NCBI GenBank assembly: GCA_964572065.1
Contig: CAZNER010000107.1
Coordinates: 1 to 6,161, forward strand
DNA length: 6,161 nucleotides
Source of the DNA: CAZNER01 sp964572065
GTDB lineage: Bacteria; Patescibacteriota; Dojkabacteria; JAHIVN01
Reading direction: 5' to 3'
In this document: positions 1 to 5,248 of the stretch, piece by piece
How positions within the stretch are numbered: position 1 is the first letter of the stretch
Layout of the letters: each line of letters begins with the position of its first letter
Notes under the pieces: model-generated
What the model saw: the letters and a program-made list of their open reading frames with translations, nothing else
Told to the model about the DNA's origin: nothing
Database searches by the model: none
Translations under genes and position numbers: made by a program

Positions 1-2
1 TA

Positions 3-101
3 TGCTTCTCTATATTTAAACCTTTATTTTATACTAAAGATTTTGATATGGATGTTGAAAGAGCAATTAATTCAAAAAGGATAAAATTTAATGTTACGTG
101 A
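3..101 (+). CDS. 3' end of an upstream protein, function unknown (partial)
   Basis: The third frame is open from the left edge to a TGA at 99-101, giving 32 residues that end in ERAINSKRIKFNVT. The codons (GAT, GAA, AGA, GCA, AAT, TCA) match those of the genes downstream. The other two frames are poorer: one stops at 17-19 and the other reads as an unlikely string before a TAA at 82-84. The reading frame overlaps the start of the next gene by 11 bases, which is normal for tightly packed phage genes. The gene start lies outside the window and the fragment is too short to assign to a family. It is probably another structural gene given its neighbours, but that rests on context only. Confidence 0.6.
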   Translation, partial: CFSIFKPLFYTKDFDMDVERAINSKRIKFNVT

Positions 102-549
102 TACAATTCCTGGAAGTAGTCAACAATTTAAACAAGATCCTACAACAGGAGTTCTATTATTTTATGATCAATCAAGATCAATGTTTATAAGTGCTAATAG
201 AGAAACATTTCAATATGGAATAGATCATAAAAATATTAATAGATCAATGTGGATGAAAGTTTCAGGAAATGTTAATACTCTAACAAATGGTATTATAATT
301 CCAAGAAATGGATTAATTACATGTGTTAGTGTTTCAACACAAAATGTTACAACAAATTGCATATTTAGAATAAGATCTTCAATTACAGGAGCTGATATAA
401 TTACAATTTCTTTGTCAGGTTCTACATTTGAAATAGACGATAGTCTGTCAGTTAATATTAACAAAGATGATTATTTAAGAGTTTATGCTGATGTGATTTC
501 TGGACAAATTGATTATCCAATTTTAAATCTAGAAATTGCTTGGAGGTAA
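91..549 (+). CDS. Small virion/fibre-type protein, stand-alone copy of the fibre C-terminal domain
   Basis: This is a 152-residue protein with no signal peptide or membrane segment. Residues 17-152 align along their whole length with residues about 285-419 of the fibre protein at 1807-3069. Shared points are YDxxxSMFIS near the start, a central xIRxx strand, the N-(A/K)-D-D-(Y/F)-L segment and a final xPxxxxEIAWR versus xPVVIVELAYR. The pattern suggests a beta-sandwich. I recall this domain as the C-terminal end of fibre-like proteins in several phages, so a role as a virion surface or fibre-tip subunit is likely but inferred. The start is chosen for the AAAAAGGA site at 74-81; in-frame sequence upstream is closed by the TAA at 82-84. 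The next gene's ribosome site lies in its last codons, so the two are probably translated together. Confidence 0.85.
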   Translation: MLRDTIPGSSQQFKQDPTTGVLLFYDQSRSMFISANRETFQYGIDHKNINRSMWMKVSGNVNTLTNGIIIPRNGLITCVSVSTQNVTTNCIFRIRSSITGADIITISLSGSTFEIDDSLSVNINKDDYLRVYADVISGQIDYPILNLEIAWR

Positions 550-555
550 TGTAGT

Positions 556-813
556 ATGGTTTCAACAAGTGAATATAAAAAACTATTGAAAGATTATGCA
601 TCATTTAAAGTTATTAAAAAATCTAGTCCTCAAGTTATTAGTGAAGGTGATGATAAAGGAATATTATTCAATGTTAAGATAAAAAGATTACAAACTAAAA
701 TAAATGAGCTTGAAAATAAAGTGAATAAATGTGAAGATAAAAATGAAAAAGTTACATTAGAAATGACATTAAGAAAAGAAAAGGCGAAACTTAAAACGTT
801 AACTAATAAATAA
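556..813 (+). CDS. Small coiled-coil protein, function unknown
   Basis: The product is a lysine-rich, 85-residue protein that I do not recognise. Residues 1-36 are a polar N-terminal part. Residues 38-82 form a clear coiled coil with a/d positions I42, L45, I49, L52, V56 and C59, continuing less regularly through V66, M70, L79 and L82. No membrane segment or signal peptide is visible. The start follows a strong GGAGG at 542-546 that is embedded in the last Trp-Arg codons and stop of the preceding gene, with 9 bases to the ATG, so translational coupling is expected. A small oligomeric structural, scaffold or chaperone protein would fit the length and context, but nothing in the sequence settles this. 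Confidence 0.8.
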   Translation: MVSTSEYKKLLKDYASFKVIKKSSPQVISEGDDKGILFNVKIKRLQTKINELENKVNKCEDKNEKVTLEMTLRKEKAKLKTLTNK

Positions 814-828
814 TCTAAAAGGTGAATA

Positions 829-1290
829 ATGAATAGCGAAGTTTTAAAAATAGAATGGGATGAGTACATAAAATCATGTTATAGTTTAGCAAATTTAATT
901 AAATATAGAGAATTAAATAACCTTCCAATTATTGCAATATCAAGAGGTGGTTTCCTTCCTGGTCTTATAATAAGTCATCATAATGATAATCCAAAAGTTC
1001 AAGTATTAGGAGTAAGTTCATATAATGATGTTATGGAAATTCCTCAAAGAAGACATAAACTTTTTGTTACACAAACTCCTAATAATATAAGTGATAGTTC
1101 AGTTTTAGTTATTGATGATTTAGTAGATACAGGGAAAACTCTTACAAAAATAAAAGAATATTTTAAAGATAAAAAAATTCATGCATATACTGCTGTAGTA
1201 TATTCTAAAAATCCTGATTATAAAGTAGATATAAAATATAAAGAAATTGATCCAAAAAAATGGATTATCTTTCCTTATGAGAAAAGATAA
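829..1290 (+). CDS. Type I phosphoribosyltransferase, Gpt-like purine salvage enzyme
   Basis: The 153-residue product has the hallmarks of a PRTase-fold enzyme that joins a nucleobase to PRPP, releasing pyrophosphate. Residues 92-105 are a textbook PRPP-binding loop (VLVIDDLVDTGKTL) with the adjacent acidic pair D96-D97. S38-R39-G40-G41 is the pyrophosphate loop. K127 in the YSKNPDY segment sits where purine PRTases contact the base, and W145-IIFPYE near the end matches the WxxxPW(E/D) tail of xanthine/guanine/hypoxanthine enzymes. The length is almost that of E. coli Gpt (152 residues). The exact base used cannot be read from sequence. The start is supported by AAAAGGTG at 817-824. It is an unusual gene among virion genes and may help recycle purines for phage DNA synthesis; PRTase-like regulators are a less likely alternative. 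Its last codons double as a hairpin. Confidence 0.9.
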   Translation: MNSEVLKIEWDEYIKSCYSLANLIKYRELNNLPIIAISRGGFLPGLIISHHNDNPKVQVLGVSSYNDVMEIPQRRHKLFVTQTPNNISDSSVLVIDDLVDTGKTLTKIKEYFKDKKIHAYTAVVYSKNPDYKVDIKYKEIDPKKWIIFPYEKR

Positions 1291-1294
1291 TCCA
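1261..1294 (-). terminator. Intrinsic terminator of the reverse-strand gene, inside the phosphoribosyltransferase 3' end
   Basis: Two perfect 12-base arms (1261-1272 and 1283-1294) flank a 10-base loop. Read on the reverse strand, the hairpin starts 6 bases after the stop codon of the 108-residue gene and is followed by seven T residues (complement of A1254-A1260), the standard intrinsic terminator layout. Only 3 of 12 pairs are G-C. On the forward strand the hairpin is followed by a weaker TTATAATTATT, so it may also slow or stop transcription from the phosphoribosyltransferase side. The right arm contains that gene's TAA stop, and the stem encodes its conserved WIIF and final residues. Confidence 0.75.
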
Positions 1295-1300
1295 TTATAA

Positions 1301-1627
1301 TTATTCCATCATATGTTCAATCAATTCAGATACATCCCCAATTAATCCTGATACCTGAAGAGCTATAATAGTTTTCTTCATTATAGACTCTATAAAAGGT
1401 TCCATGTTTTCAATCATTTCTATTGCACATTCCTCAGTTATAATTCCATTATCAATATCTAAAGCAGCAGATTGAAATACTTTAAGTTCTTCGTCATTTA
1501 ATGAATGGGTGAATATTGTCATATATTCATCATATTCTTTAGTGGTTATTTTTCGATTAGTGAAACTTTCCAATCTTGCAATTTCTGCTTTTTTTGTTTC
1601 ATCATTTATAATAAGTTCTTTTGTCAT
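1301..1627 (-). CDS. Small acidic helical protein, function unknown (moron-like)
   Basis: This 108-residue protein, from MTKELIIN to ELIEHMME, is the only clear gene on the reverse strand. It is strongly acidic and predicted mainly helical, with no signal peptide, membrane helix or motif I recognise. An ATG lies four codons further upstream (1637-1639), but the start at 1625-1627 is preferred: the GGAGG that would drive translation overlaps the upstream ATG and sits at the correct distance before the chosen one. The gene has its own candidate promoter and an intrinsic terminator and faces the phosphoribosyltransferase tail to tail with a 10-base gap. That layout resembles moron genes, which are expressed independently of the late operon. 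A regulator, host-interaction protein or anti-defence protein are all possible; none is shown by the sequence. Confidence 0.8.
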   Translation of the reverse strand: MTKELIINDETKKAEIARLESFTNRKITTKEYDEYMTIFTHSLNDEELKVFQSAALDIDNGIITEECAIEMIENMEPFIESIMKKTIIALQVSGLIGDVSELIEHMME

Positions 1628-1628
1628 A

Positions 1629-1638
1629 ATTTCCTCCA
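1629..1638 (-). promoter_or_regulatory. Ribosome binding site that decides the start of the reverse-strand gene
   Basis: The reverse strand reads ATGGAGGAAATTATG. The GGAGG is 6 bases before the second ATG (1625-1627) and overlaps the first ATG (1637-1639), which has no good site of its own; the nearest upstream GGAG is about 18 bases away. The second ATG is therefore the likely start. Confidence 0.75.
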
Positions 1639-1680
1639 TTTAAAAGTTAATTTGGTTTCTCCTATTTATTAATAATATAT

Positions 1681-1709
1681 ATAATAAACTCATCTATAAT
1701 TAAGAACAA
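1681..1709 (-). promoter_or_regulatory. Candidate sigma70-like promoter of the reverse-strand gene
   Basis: On the reverse strand TTGTTC (complement of 1704-1709, 3 of 6 consensus bases) is followed after 17 bases by TATTAT (complement of 1681-1686, 5 of 6). This would start transcription near 1674 and leave a leader of roughly 45 bases. The region is so AT-rich that chance matches are common, so this is a candidate only. Confidence 0.35.
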
Positions 1710-1806
1710 AATACAAAGAATATAATGAATATCTATTGTATAGTGAACCTCCGAATATTCTTTTATTATAAAAAAGTTATTTAAATTATTATGGAGGAAA
1801 GATATT

Positions 1807-3069
1807 ATGGCTGAAATGTGGACATGTATTATTAAAAATAATGGAGCAAGTCCAGTAACAATAGAAGATCTTGGTATATCAATTGATGCAACTTCTCAGA
1901 TTGATTTTCATGAGTTATTTGATTATACAGAGATTGCAGATAGTGATGATTTAAGAGATCTTGTTACTGCAGGAACTTTAGTTATTAATGACGGATCAAG
2001 TGATTTAAGTTCTGCAGATGGAGTTGAGTTTTTAGCAATTGTGCATATTTATTATTTAACTGAAAATTTTTATACAAAAACTCAATTACAAACTTCAGGT
2101 CAATCAAGTGTTCATTGGGATAATATTACTGATAAACCAGACTTTGGAGCATTTCATTGGTTAGACCCTGCTATTTGTAGAATTCTTGAATTCTCAGCAA
2201 CTCCACCAAGTTCTCCAACAGAAGGTGATTTTTATATTGATACCGATGATGATCATCTTTATAAATATGTAAGTTCGTCATGGGTTGATCAAGGAGCTCC
2301 TTCAGAAGGTGATAGAGTTATTAACCTTGATTCTACATCTGAAGATATTTATGAATTTGAATCAGGATCATGGGTATTAAATAAAACTCCAGAAGAAGGC
2401 GATGCTATTATTCTCACCGATGATGGAGATGGCAAATCTGCAATGTATACATATGTGAATTCTATCCAAAATGAGTGGATAAAAATTGCAGATGTTGATT
2501 TACTTGGAGGAACTTTACAACAAGCTTATGATAAAGGTTCCAATATTAATATTAATAATACAAGGGGACCTGTAACATTTGATGCTTCTTCATCAACAAG
2601 TTCTCCAATTAATATTACTGAACTTTCAAGTTCTCCAACAACAAATCTTAATGATGGAGATCTTGCTAATATTGATGGAAGACTTTACTTATATGATTCA
2701 ACAGCATCAATGTTTATCTCTGTTACAAGACAATATGTAACATTTGGACGTAGAGGAAATACAAGAAATCAATTCTTGAACTTTGGAGTTGGAGTTCTTC
2801 CTTCAAATAATTCAGGATATCGAATGGACGAAGATATGGTAATTACTAAAATTACTGGACAATTTGATTCTTCAGGAACAGCTGATTTACATATTAGAAA
2901 GAATGATGCAGTTACAAACATTGCAACATTAAGTATTAATGCAGCAACAGGTGGTGGAACTGAACCAATGGTTTCAATTAACGCTGACGATTTCTTACAA
3001 TCATATTGTGAAAATTCATCGAATGTTTCAGATCCTGTAGTAATTGTTGAATTAGCATATCGAAAATAA
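1807..3069 (+). CDS. Modular phage fibre-like virion protein
   Basis: The 420-residue product reads as a chain of modules. Residues 4-77 are the shared head module (KNN, IEDLGI, INDG). Residues 83-113 are a linker with YTKTQLQ and HWDNITDKPDF, a type I know from phage tail and fibre proteins. Residues 131-228 hold three copies of a P-x-EGD ... Y ... W repeat. Residues 235-275 contain TLQQAYDKG followed by a GPVTF strand, also typical of fibres. Residues 279-419 form the beta-rich C-terminal domain shared with the protein at 91-549, opening with DGRLYLYD and SMFISVTRQ. There is no catalytic motif, signal peptide or membrane segment. A trimeric surface fibre, on tail or head, is the best guess. 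GGAGGAAA at 1793-1800 supports the start. It is the first gene of the forward-strand fibre cluster and is followed by a hairpin. Confidence 0.87.
   Translation: MAEMWTCIIKNNGASPVTIEDLGISIDATSQIDFHELFDYTEIADSDDLRDLVTAGTLVINDGSSDLSSADGVEFLAIVHIYYLTENFYTKTQLQTSGQSSVHWDNITDKPDFGAFHWLDPAICRILEFSATPPSSPTEGDFYIDTDDDHLYKYVSSSWVDQGAPSEGDRVINLDSTSEDIYEFESGSWVLNKTPEEGDAIILTDDGDGKSAMYTYVNSIQNEWIKIADVDLLGGTLQQAYDKGSNININNTRGPVTFDASSSTSSPINITELSSSPTTNLNDGDLANIDGRLYLYDSTASMFISVTRQYVTFGRRGNTRNQFLNFGVGVLPSNNSGYRMDEDMVITKITGQFDSSGTADLHIRKNDAVTNIATLSINAATGGGTEPMVSINADDFLQSYCENSSNVSDPVVIVELAYRK
1816..2037 (+). repeat. Shared fibre head module, copy 1
   Basis: This segment encodes residues 4-77 of the 420-residue fibre protein. 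It aligns with the beginnings of the proteins starting at 3141 and 5557 through I-x-KNN, I(E/N)DLGI, a conserved S-x-D region and (I/V)NDG. At the DNA level the 14 bases at 1861-1874 (ATAGAAGATCTTGG) are identical to 3192-3205. The module is the first thing translated in each protein, which suits a common attachment role. Confidence 0.8.
2197..2490 (+). repeat. Three tandem EGD...W repeats in the fibre shaft
   Basis: Residues 131-163, 164-193 and 194-228 each run P-(T/S/E)-EGD, two or three hydrophobic residues, an acidic turn, then (L/I/M)Y-x-(Y/F) and finally W(V/I). The spacing is about 30-35 residues. The third copy is the most diverged, with a longer acidic DDGDG turn. Such small beta repeats are common in phage fibre shafts. 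Confidence 0.75.
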
Positions 3070-3077
3070 AAATTTGG

Positions 3078-3112
3078 AAATTATGAGGATAATATATTTA
3101 TCCTCATAATTT
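3078..3112 (+). terminator. Strong hairpin after the 420-residue fibre gene, probable terminator or attenuator
   Basis: Two perfect 14-base arms (3078-3091 and 3099-3112) with a GAGGAT core enclose a 7-base loop. The hairpin begins 8 bases after the upstream stop codon. It is followed by ACATTTTG, so the T tract is broken and weak. Partial termination that reduces expression of the downstream fibre genes, or an RNA end-stabilising hairpin, are both reasonable. No convincing promoter fits between it and the next start at 3141, so some readthrough must be expected. Confidence 0.6.
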
Positions 3113-3130
3113 ACATTTTGAATTATCAAA

Positions 3131-3143
3131 GGAGAATCTTGTG
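3131..3143 (+). promoter_or_regulatory. Ribosome binding site and GTG start of the 698-residue gene
   Basis: AAAGGAG ending at 3134 is followed after 6 bases by GTG (3141-3143). The encoded SLSFIILKNN immediately enters the shared head module, matching the module's position at the beginning of the other two proteins, so GTG is the credible start. Confidence 0.75.
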
Positions 3144-5237
3144 TCGTTATCTTTTATTATTTTAAAAAATAATACACCAATTGATATATTTATAGAAGAT
3201 CTTGGGATACAAATAGATTCATCCGCAAGTTTAAATCTTTTAGAAATATTTACAAAAGAAGAAGTTTCTAATTCAGATAATGTTTTAACTAATGTAGCAA
3301 ATGGAAACTTTACAGTTAATGATGGTACACAGGATTTAAGTATTTCTAATGGAATAAAACATGTTACAATACAAACTGAATGGGAAGATTTAGAAGAAAT
3401 ACCACCTCATAGTCTTGATGATCATTTAGATGTTCCTACAAAACCTACTATTGGAGATAATGTATTACAATGTGATGACGGGACAAATACATGGATAATA
3501 ACTCCACCAACTATTAATTCTTTAGATGATATTAATGGAGTTCCAACATTACCTACAACAGGTGATAATTTTTTAAGAATAAAAGATGGAATAATAATGT
3601 GGGGAAATTCTCCAACATCATCATCTGTAGTACAAATAAGACGTTCAACACAATATTCAGATATTCCATTATCTTGGACAGATTTTTATTTTGATCAAAC
3701 TGATATAGAAACAAATCCAAATATTATAGAACACGATGATTCAAATAAAGATAGAATATTAATAAAAGAAGATGGGTTATATCAAATAGGATATCACTTT
3801 GATTTTGATGACCAAGTTGATGCAAGAGTTTCATTAAATGATACTTTAGTAATAAATGGAAGTGAAAGATTTGCTGGAGAACAAGGAGATGTAAATGATT
3901 TTCAAGGAGTTTGTGCAAATGTTTTTTATGCAAATTTAAGTGAAAATGATTTTATAACACTCCAAGTTATGGCGTCTTCTTCAGCAGAATATATTATTGA
4001 GCAAGCAACAATGATAATTTCAAAAATGGAAGGAGTTGCTGGTTCACCTGGACCTCCAGGAGGAACTGTTGAAATAAAAGATGAAAATGTTCAAATTGTT
4101 GAATATGCAAGAACTTTAAATTTCACAGGAGGAGTTGATATTACTGCTGATTCAACTTCTTCTGTAACAATAAATATTTCAGGAGTTCCTATAGAGTTAC
4201 CTTCTGTTGAAGCTAGAAGAACTACAGTATATAATTGTACTACAACATTTACAGATATTACATTTGATCAAACAGATGTCGAAAATTATCCATCTGTAAT
4301 ATACCATGATGATATAAATACTGAAAGAATATATGTTAAAGAAGATGGTATTTATTGTATTTATTATAAATCTCAAATGATATCTAGTGGAACAACAAGG
4401 AGAAGTGAAGCTAGAGTTCAAAAAAATGATACAACTACAATTCCTTCAAGTGAAGGGTTTTTAAATTCATATCAAAATGAAATACATCATATTACTGATA
4501 TTTTTATTGCAGAATTAAATGCTGATGATTTCATTTCCCTTCAACTTAGATCTACAACTACTCCAGTTGCTTCTTATCCTCCTACTGTATTTGGAATATT
4601 TAAATTAAAAGGATCAAAAGGTGATAAAGGAGATAAAGGAGATAAGGGAGAACCAGGAAGTGGAGCAGCTCCAAATATTTATAAAGATGATTCATTAGTT
4701 GTAGCAAATTCAGATGCAATAAATTTTGAAGGAACAAATATAAATGTAACTGCTGATTCAACTTCAAAAGTAACAATTACAGTAACTGAAGGATCATATA
4801 CTCCAAAAGTTATTCAGTGTGTAAATGAAGATAATTATAATATAAATAACACAACTCCAATAAGAATAGATTGGACAAATGAAACATATAAAGATTCAGA
4901 TTATTATACACATTCAACTTCATCAAATACATCAAGAATATATGTATTGAATAGCGGTTTATATAAAATAACATACTCAGTTAATTATAGTGGAGATAAC
5001 TCAAGAAAGAATATAAGAACAAGAATAAGAATAAACGGTTCTACATATCAAACAATTGGATTATCATATTCATATACAAGAAATAATAGTAATAGTTATG
5101 GTAATAATAATGCATCATGTTTATTATCATTATCTGCAAATGATTATTTTGAAATAATGGCTGATCAAGTAGGAGATTCAGGTGACGCTGATTTAATTGA
5201 AGATGAATCTTGGGTTATGGTTGAATTTATTAAATAA
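3141..5237 (+). CDS. Collagen-like, triple jelly-roll fibre/adhesin protein
   Basis: The product has 698 residues and starts with GTG. Residues 3-77 are the shared head module. Residues 91-158 contain two repeats of LDD ... VPT-x-PT-x-GDN ... W. Three C1q/TNF-like jelly-roll domains follow at about 163-296, 355-489 and 556-698. Each has an I-x-(I/V)-xx-(D/S)-G-(L/I)-Y strand pair, a strand with R and N residues, and an L-(S/N)-x-(N/D)-D-(F/Y) strand. Collagen-like Gly-X-Y runs lie at 298-307 and 491-508, each followed by a beta linker with TADSTS. The collagen-plus-C1q layout points to a trimeric, elongated surface protein that binds a receptor or carbohydrate; the binding target is unknown. 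The third domain is the most diverged, with an Asn/Ser/Tyr-rich loop near 640-660. No enzyme motif or signal peptide is seen. Confidence 0.87.
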   Translation: MSLSFIILKNNTPIDIFIEDLGIQIDSSASLNLLEIFTKEEVSNSDNVLTNVANGNFTVNDGTQDLSISNGIKHVTIQTEWEDLEEIPPHSLDDHLDVPTKPTIGDNVLQCDDGTNTWIITPPTINSLDDINGVPTLPTTGDNFLRIKDGIIMWGNSPTSSSVVQIRRSTQYSDIPLSWTDFYFDQTDIETNPNIIEHDDSNKDRILIKEDGLYQIGYHFDFDDQVDARVSLNDTLVINGSERFAGEQGDVNDFQGVCANVFYANLSENDFITLQVMASSSAEYIIEQATMIISKMEGVAGSPGPPGGTVEIKDENVQIVEYARTLNFTGGVDITADSTSSVTINISGVPIELPSVEARRTTVYNCTTTFTDITFDQTDVENYPSVIYHDDINTERIYVKEDGIYCIYYKSQMISSGTTRRSEARVQKNDTTTIPSSEGFLNSYQNEIHHITDIFIAELNADDFISLQLRSTTTPVASYPPTVFGIFKLKGSKGDKGDKGDKGEPGSGAAPNIYKDDSLVVANSDAINFEGTNINVTADSTSKVTITVTEGSYTPKVIQCVNEDNYNINNTTPIRIDWTNETYKDSDYYTHSTSSNTSRIYVLNSGLYKITYSVNYSGDNSRKNIRTRIRINGSTYQTIGLSYSYTRNNSNSYGNNNASCLLSLSANDYFEIMADQVGDSGDADLIEDESWVMVEFIK
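3147..3371 (+). repeat. Shared fibre head module, copy 2
   Basis: This encodes residues 3-77 of the 698-residue protein, with LKNN at 8-11, IEDLGI at 18-23 and VNDG at 59-62. It matches copies 1 and 3 at the same position in their proteins and is followed here by a different shaft. Confidence 0.8.
3411..3614 (+). repeat. Two tandem SLDD...GDN...W repeats
   Basis: Residues 91-123 and 127-158 share SLDD, VPT-x-PT-x-GDN-x-L, an acidic DG turn and a tryptophan. The period is about 36 residues. They connect the head module to the first jelly roll and look like short shaft repeats related in style to the EGD...W repeats of the preceding fibre gene. Confidence 0.65.
3627..4028 (+). other. C1q/TNF-like jelly-roll domain A of the collagen-like fibre
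   Basis: Residues 163-296. Key features are RRST, W-T-DFYFDQTD, EHDDSNKDRI, the KEDGLYQIGY strand pair, the ARVSLND strand and LSENDFITLQV. It pairs clearly with domain B, which repeats RRTT, the DQTD motif, HDDINTERI, KEDGIY and LNADDFISLQ. Confidence 0.75.
4032..4061 (+). repeat. Short collagen-like Gly-X-Y run
   Basis: Residues 298-307 read GVAGSPGPPG, three triplets plus a glycine, placed directly after jelly roll A. It is shorter than the second run but sits in the equivalent position. Confidence 0.65.
4122..4181 (+). repeat. Beta linker repeat, copy 1
   Basis: Residues 328-347 contain N-F-x-G, then ITADSTSSVTINI. They match residues 529-548 after the second collagen-like run. Seventeen bases (4143-4159 and 4749-4765) are identical, which indicates an internal duplication. 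Confidence 0.75.
4203..4607 (+). other. C1q/TNF-like jelly-roll domain B of the collagen-like fibre
   Basis: Residues 355-489. The order of motifs is the same as in domain A: RRTT, DITFDQTD, YHDD, ERIYVKEDGIY, EARVQKND and LNADDFISLQL. It is followed immediately by the longer collagen-like run, as if one unit of jelly roll, collagen and beta linker had been duplicated. Confidence 0.75.
4611..4664 (+). repeat. Collagen-like Gly-X-Y run, six triplets
   Basis: Residues 491-508 are six Gly-X-Y triplets (GSK, GDK three times, GEP, GSG). GDK and GEP triplets are typical of bacterial and phage collagen-like segments and favour trimer formation. The GATAAAGGA units of the DNA are near-identical and could expand or contract by slippage. 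Confidence 0.85.
4725..4784 (+). repeat. Beta linker repeat, copy 2
   Basis: Residues 529-548 contain NFEG, then VTADSTSKVTITV, mirroring the linker at residues 328-347. It follows the six-triplet collagen-like run and leads into the third jelly roll. Confidence 0.75.
4806..5234 (+). other. Diverged C1q/TNF-like domain C, likely fibre tip
   Basis: Residues 556-698. The SRIYVLNSGLYKITYSVNY strand pair, the RTRIRING strand and LSANDYFEI keep the jelly-roll pattern, while the DQTD motif of domains A and B is absent. A loop at about 640-660 is rich in Asn, Ser and Tyr. Its terminal position and divergence suit the exposed binding tip. Confidence 0.65.
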
Positions 5238-5248
5238 GGAGAATATTA

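Larger units (their letters stand above)
1628..1806. promoter_or_regulatory. Divergent AT-rich spacer between the reverse-strand gene and the fibre genes
   Basis: This 179-base non-coding stretch separates two genes that point away from each other, so it should hold promoters for both. On the forward side TATAAT occurs at 1695-1700 and 1721-1726 without a convincing -35 element. A weak pair, GTGAAC (1743-1748) and TTATAA (1766-1771), has 17-base spacing. I cannot choose a forward promoter with confidence. A strong GGAGGAAA at 1793-1800 serves the gene at 1807. No hairpin followed by a T run is seen here. Confidence 0.5.

Noticed and set aside
1..84. N-terminal extension of the 152-residue protein
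   Set aside because: The frame is closed by TAA at 82-84, and its translation is unlike coding sequence, while another frame gives a credible upstream gene end.
225..464. Reverse-strand open frame of 79 codons
   Set aside because: It lies wholly inside the small virion protein gene, whose product matches a fibre domain. The reverse product is a hydrophobic low-complexity string with no good ribosome site.
630..869. Reverse-strand open frame across the coiled-coil gene and the phosphoribosyltransferase start
   Set aside because: The Leu/Phe/Ser-rich product is the mirror of lysine-rich coding sequence in an AT-rich genome.
1637..1639. Upstream ATG as start of the reverse-strand gene
   Set aside because: It overlaps the GGAGG that properly serves the ATG at 1625-1627 and lacks its own ribosome site.
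2181..2196. Inverted repeat AGAATTC-TT-GAATTCT
   Set aside because: Arms are only seven bases and lie within the fibre coding sequence; no associated signal, so coincidence is likely.
2260..2267. TATAAATA sequences resembling T4 late promoters (also 4313-4320 and near 4843)
   Set aside because: All lie within coding regions where Tyr, Lys and Asn codons produce the string by chance, and none precedes a gene start.
3724..3933. Reverse-strand open frame rich in His and Leu
   Set aside because: It is the complement of Asp/Asn-rich jelly-roll sequence and has no independent coding evidence.
4197..4421. Reverse-strand open frame rich in Ile, Cys and Ser
   Set aside because: It is the shadow of jelly roll B, which is clearly coding on the forward strand.
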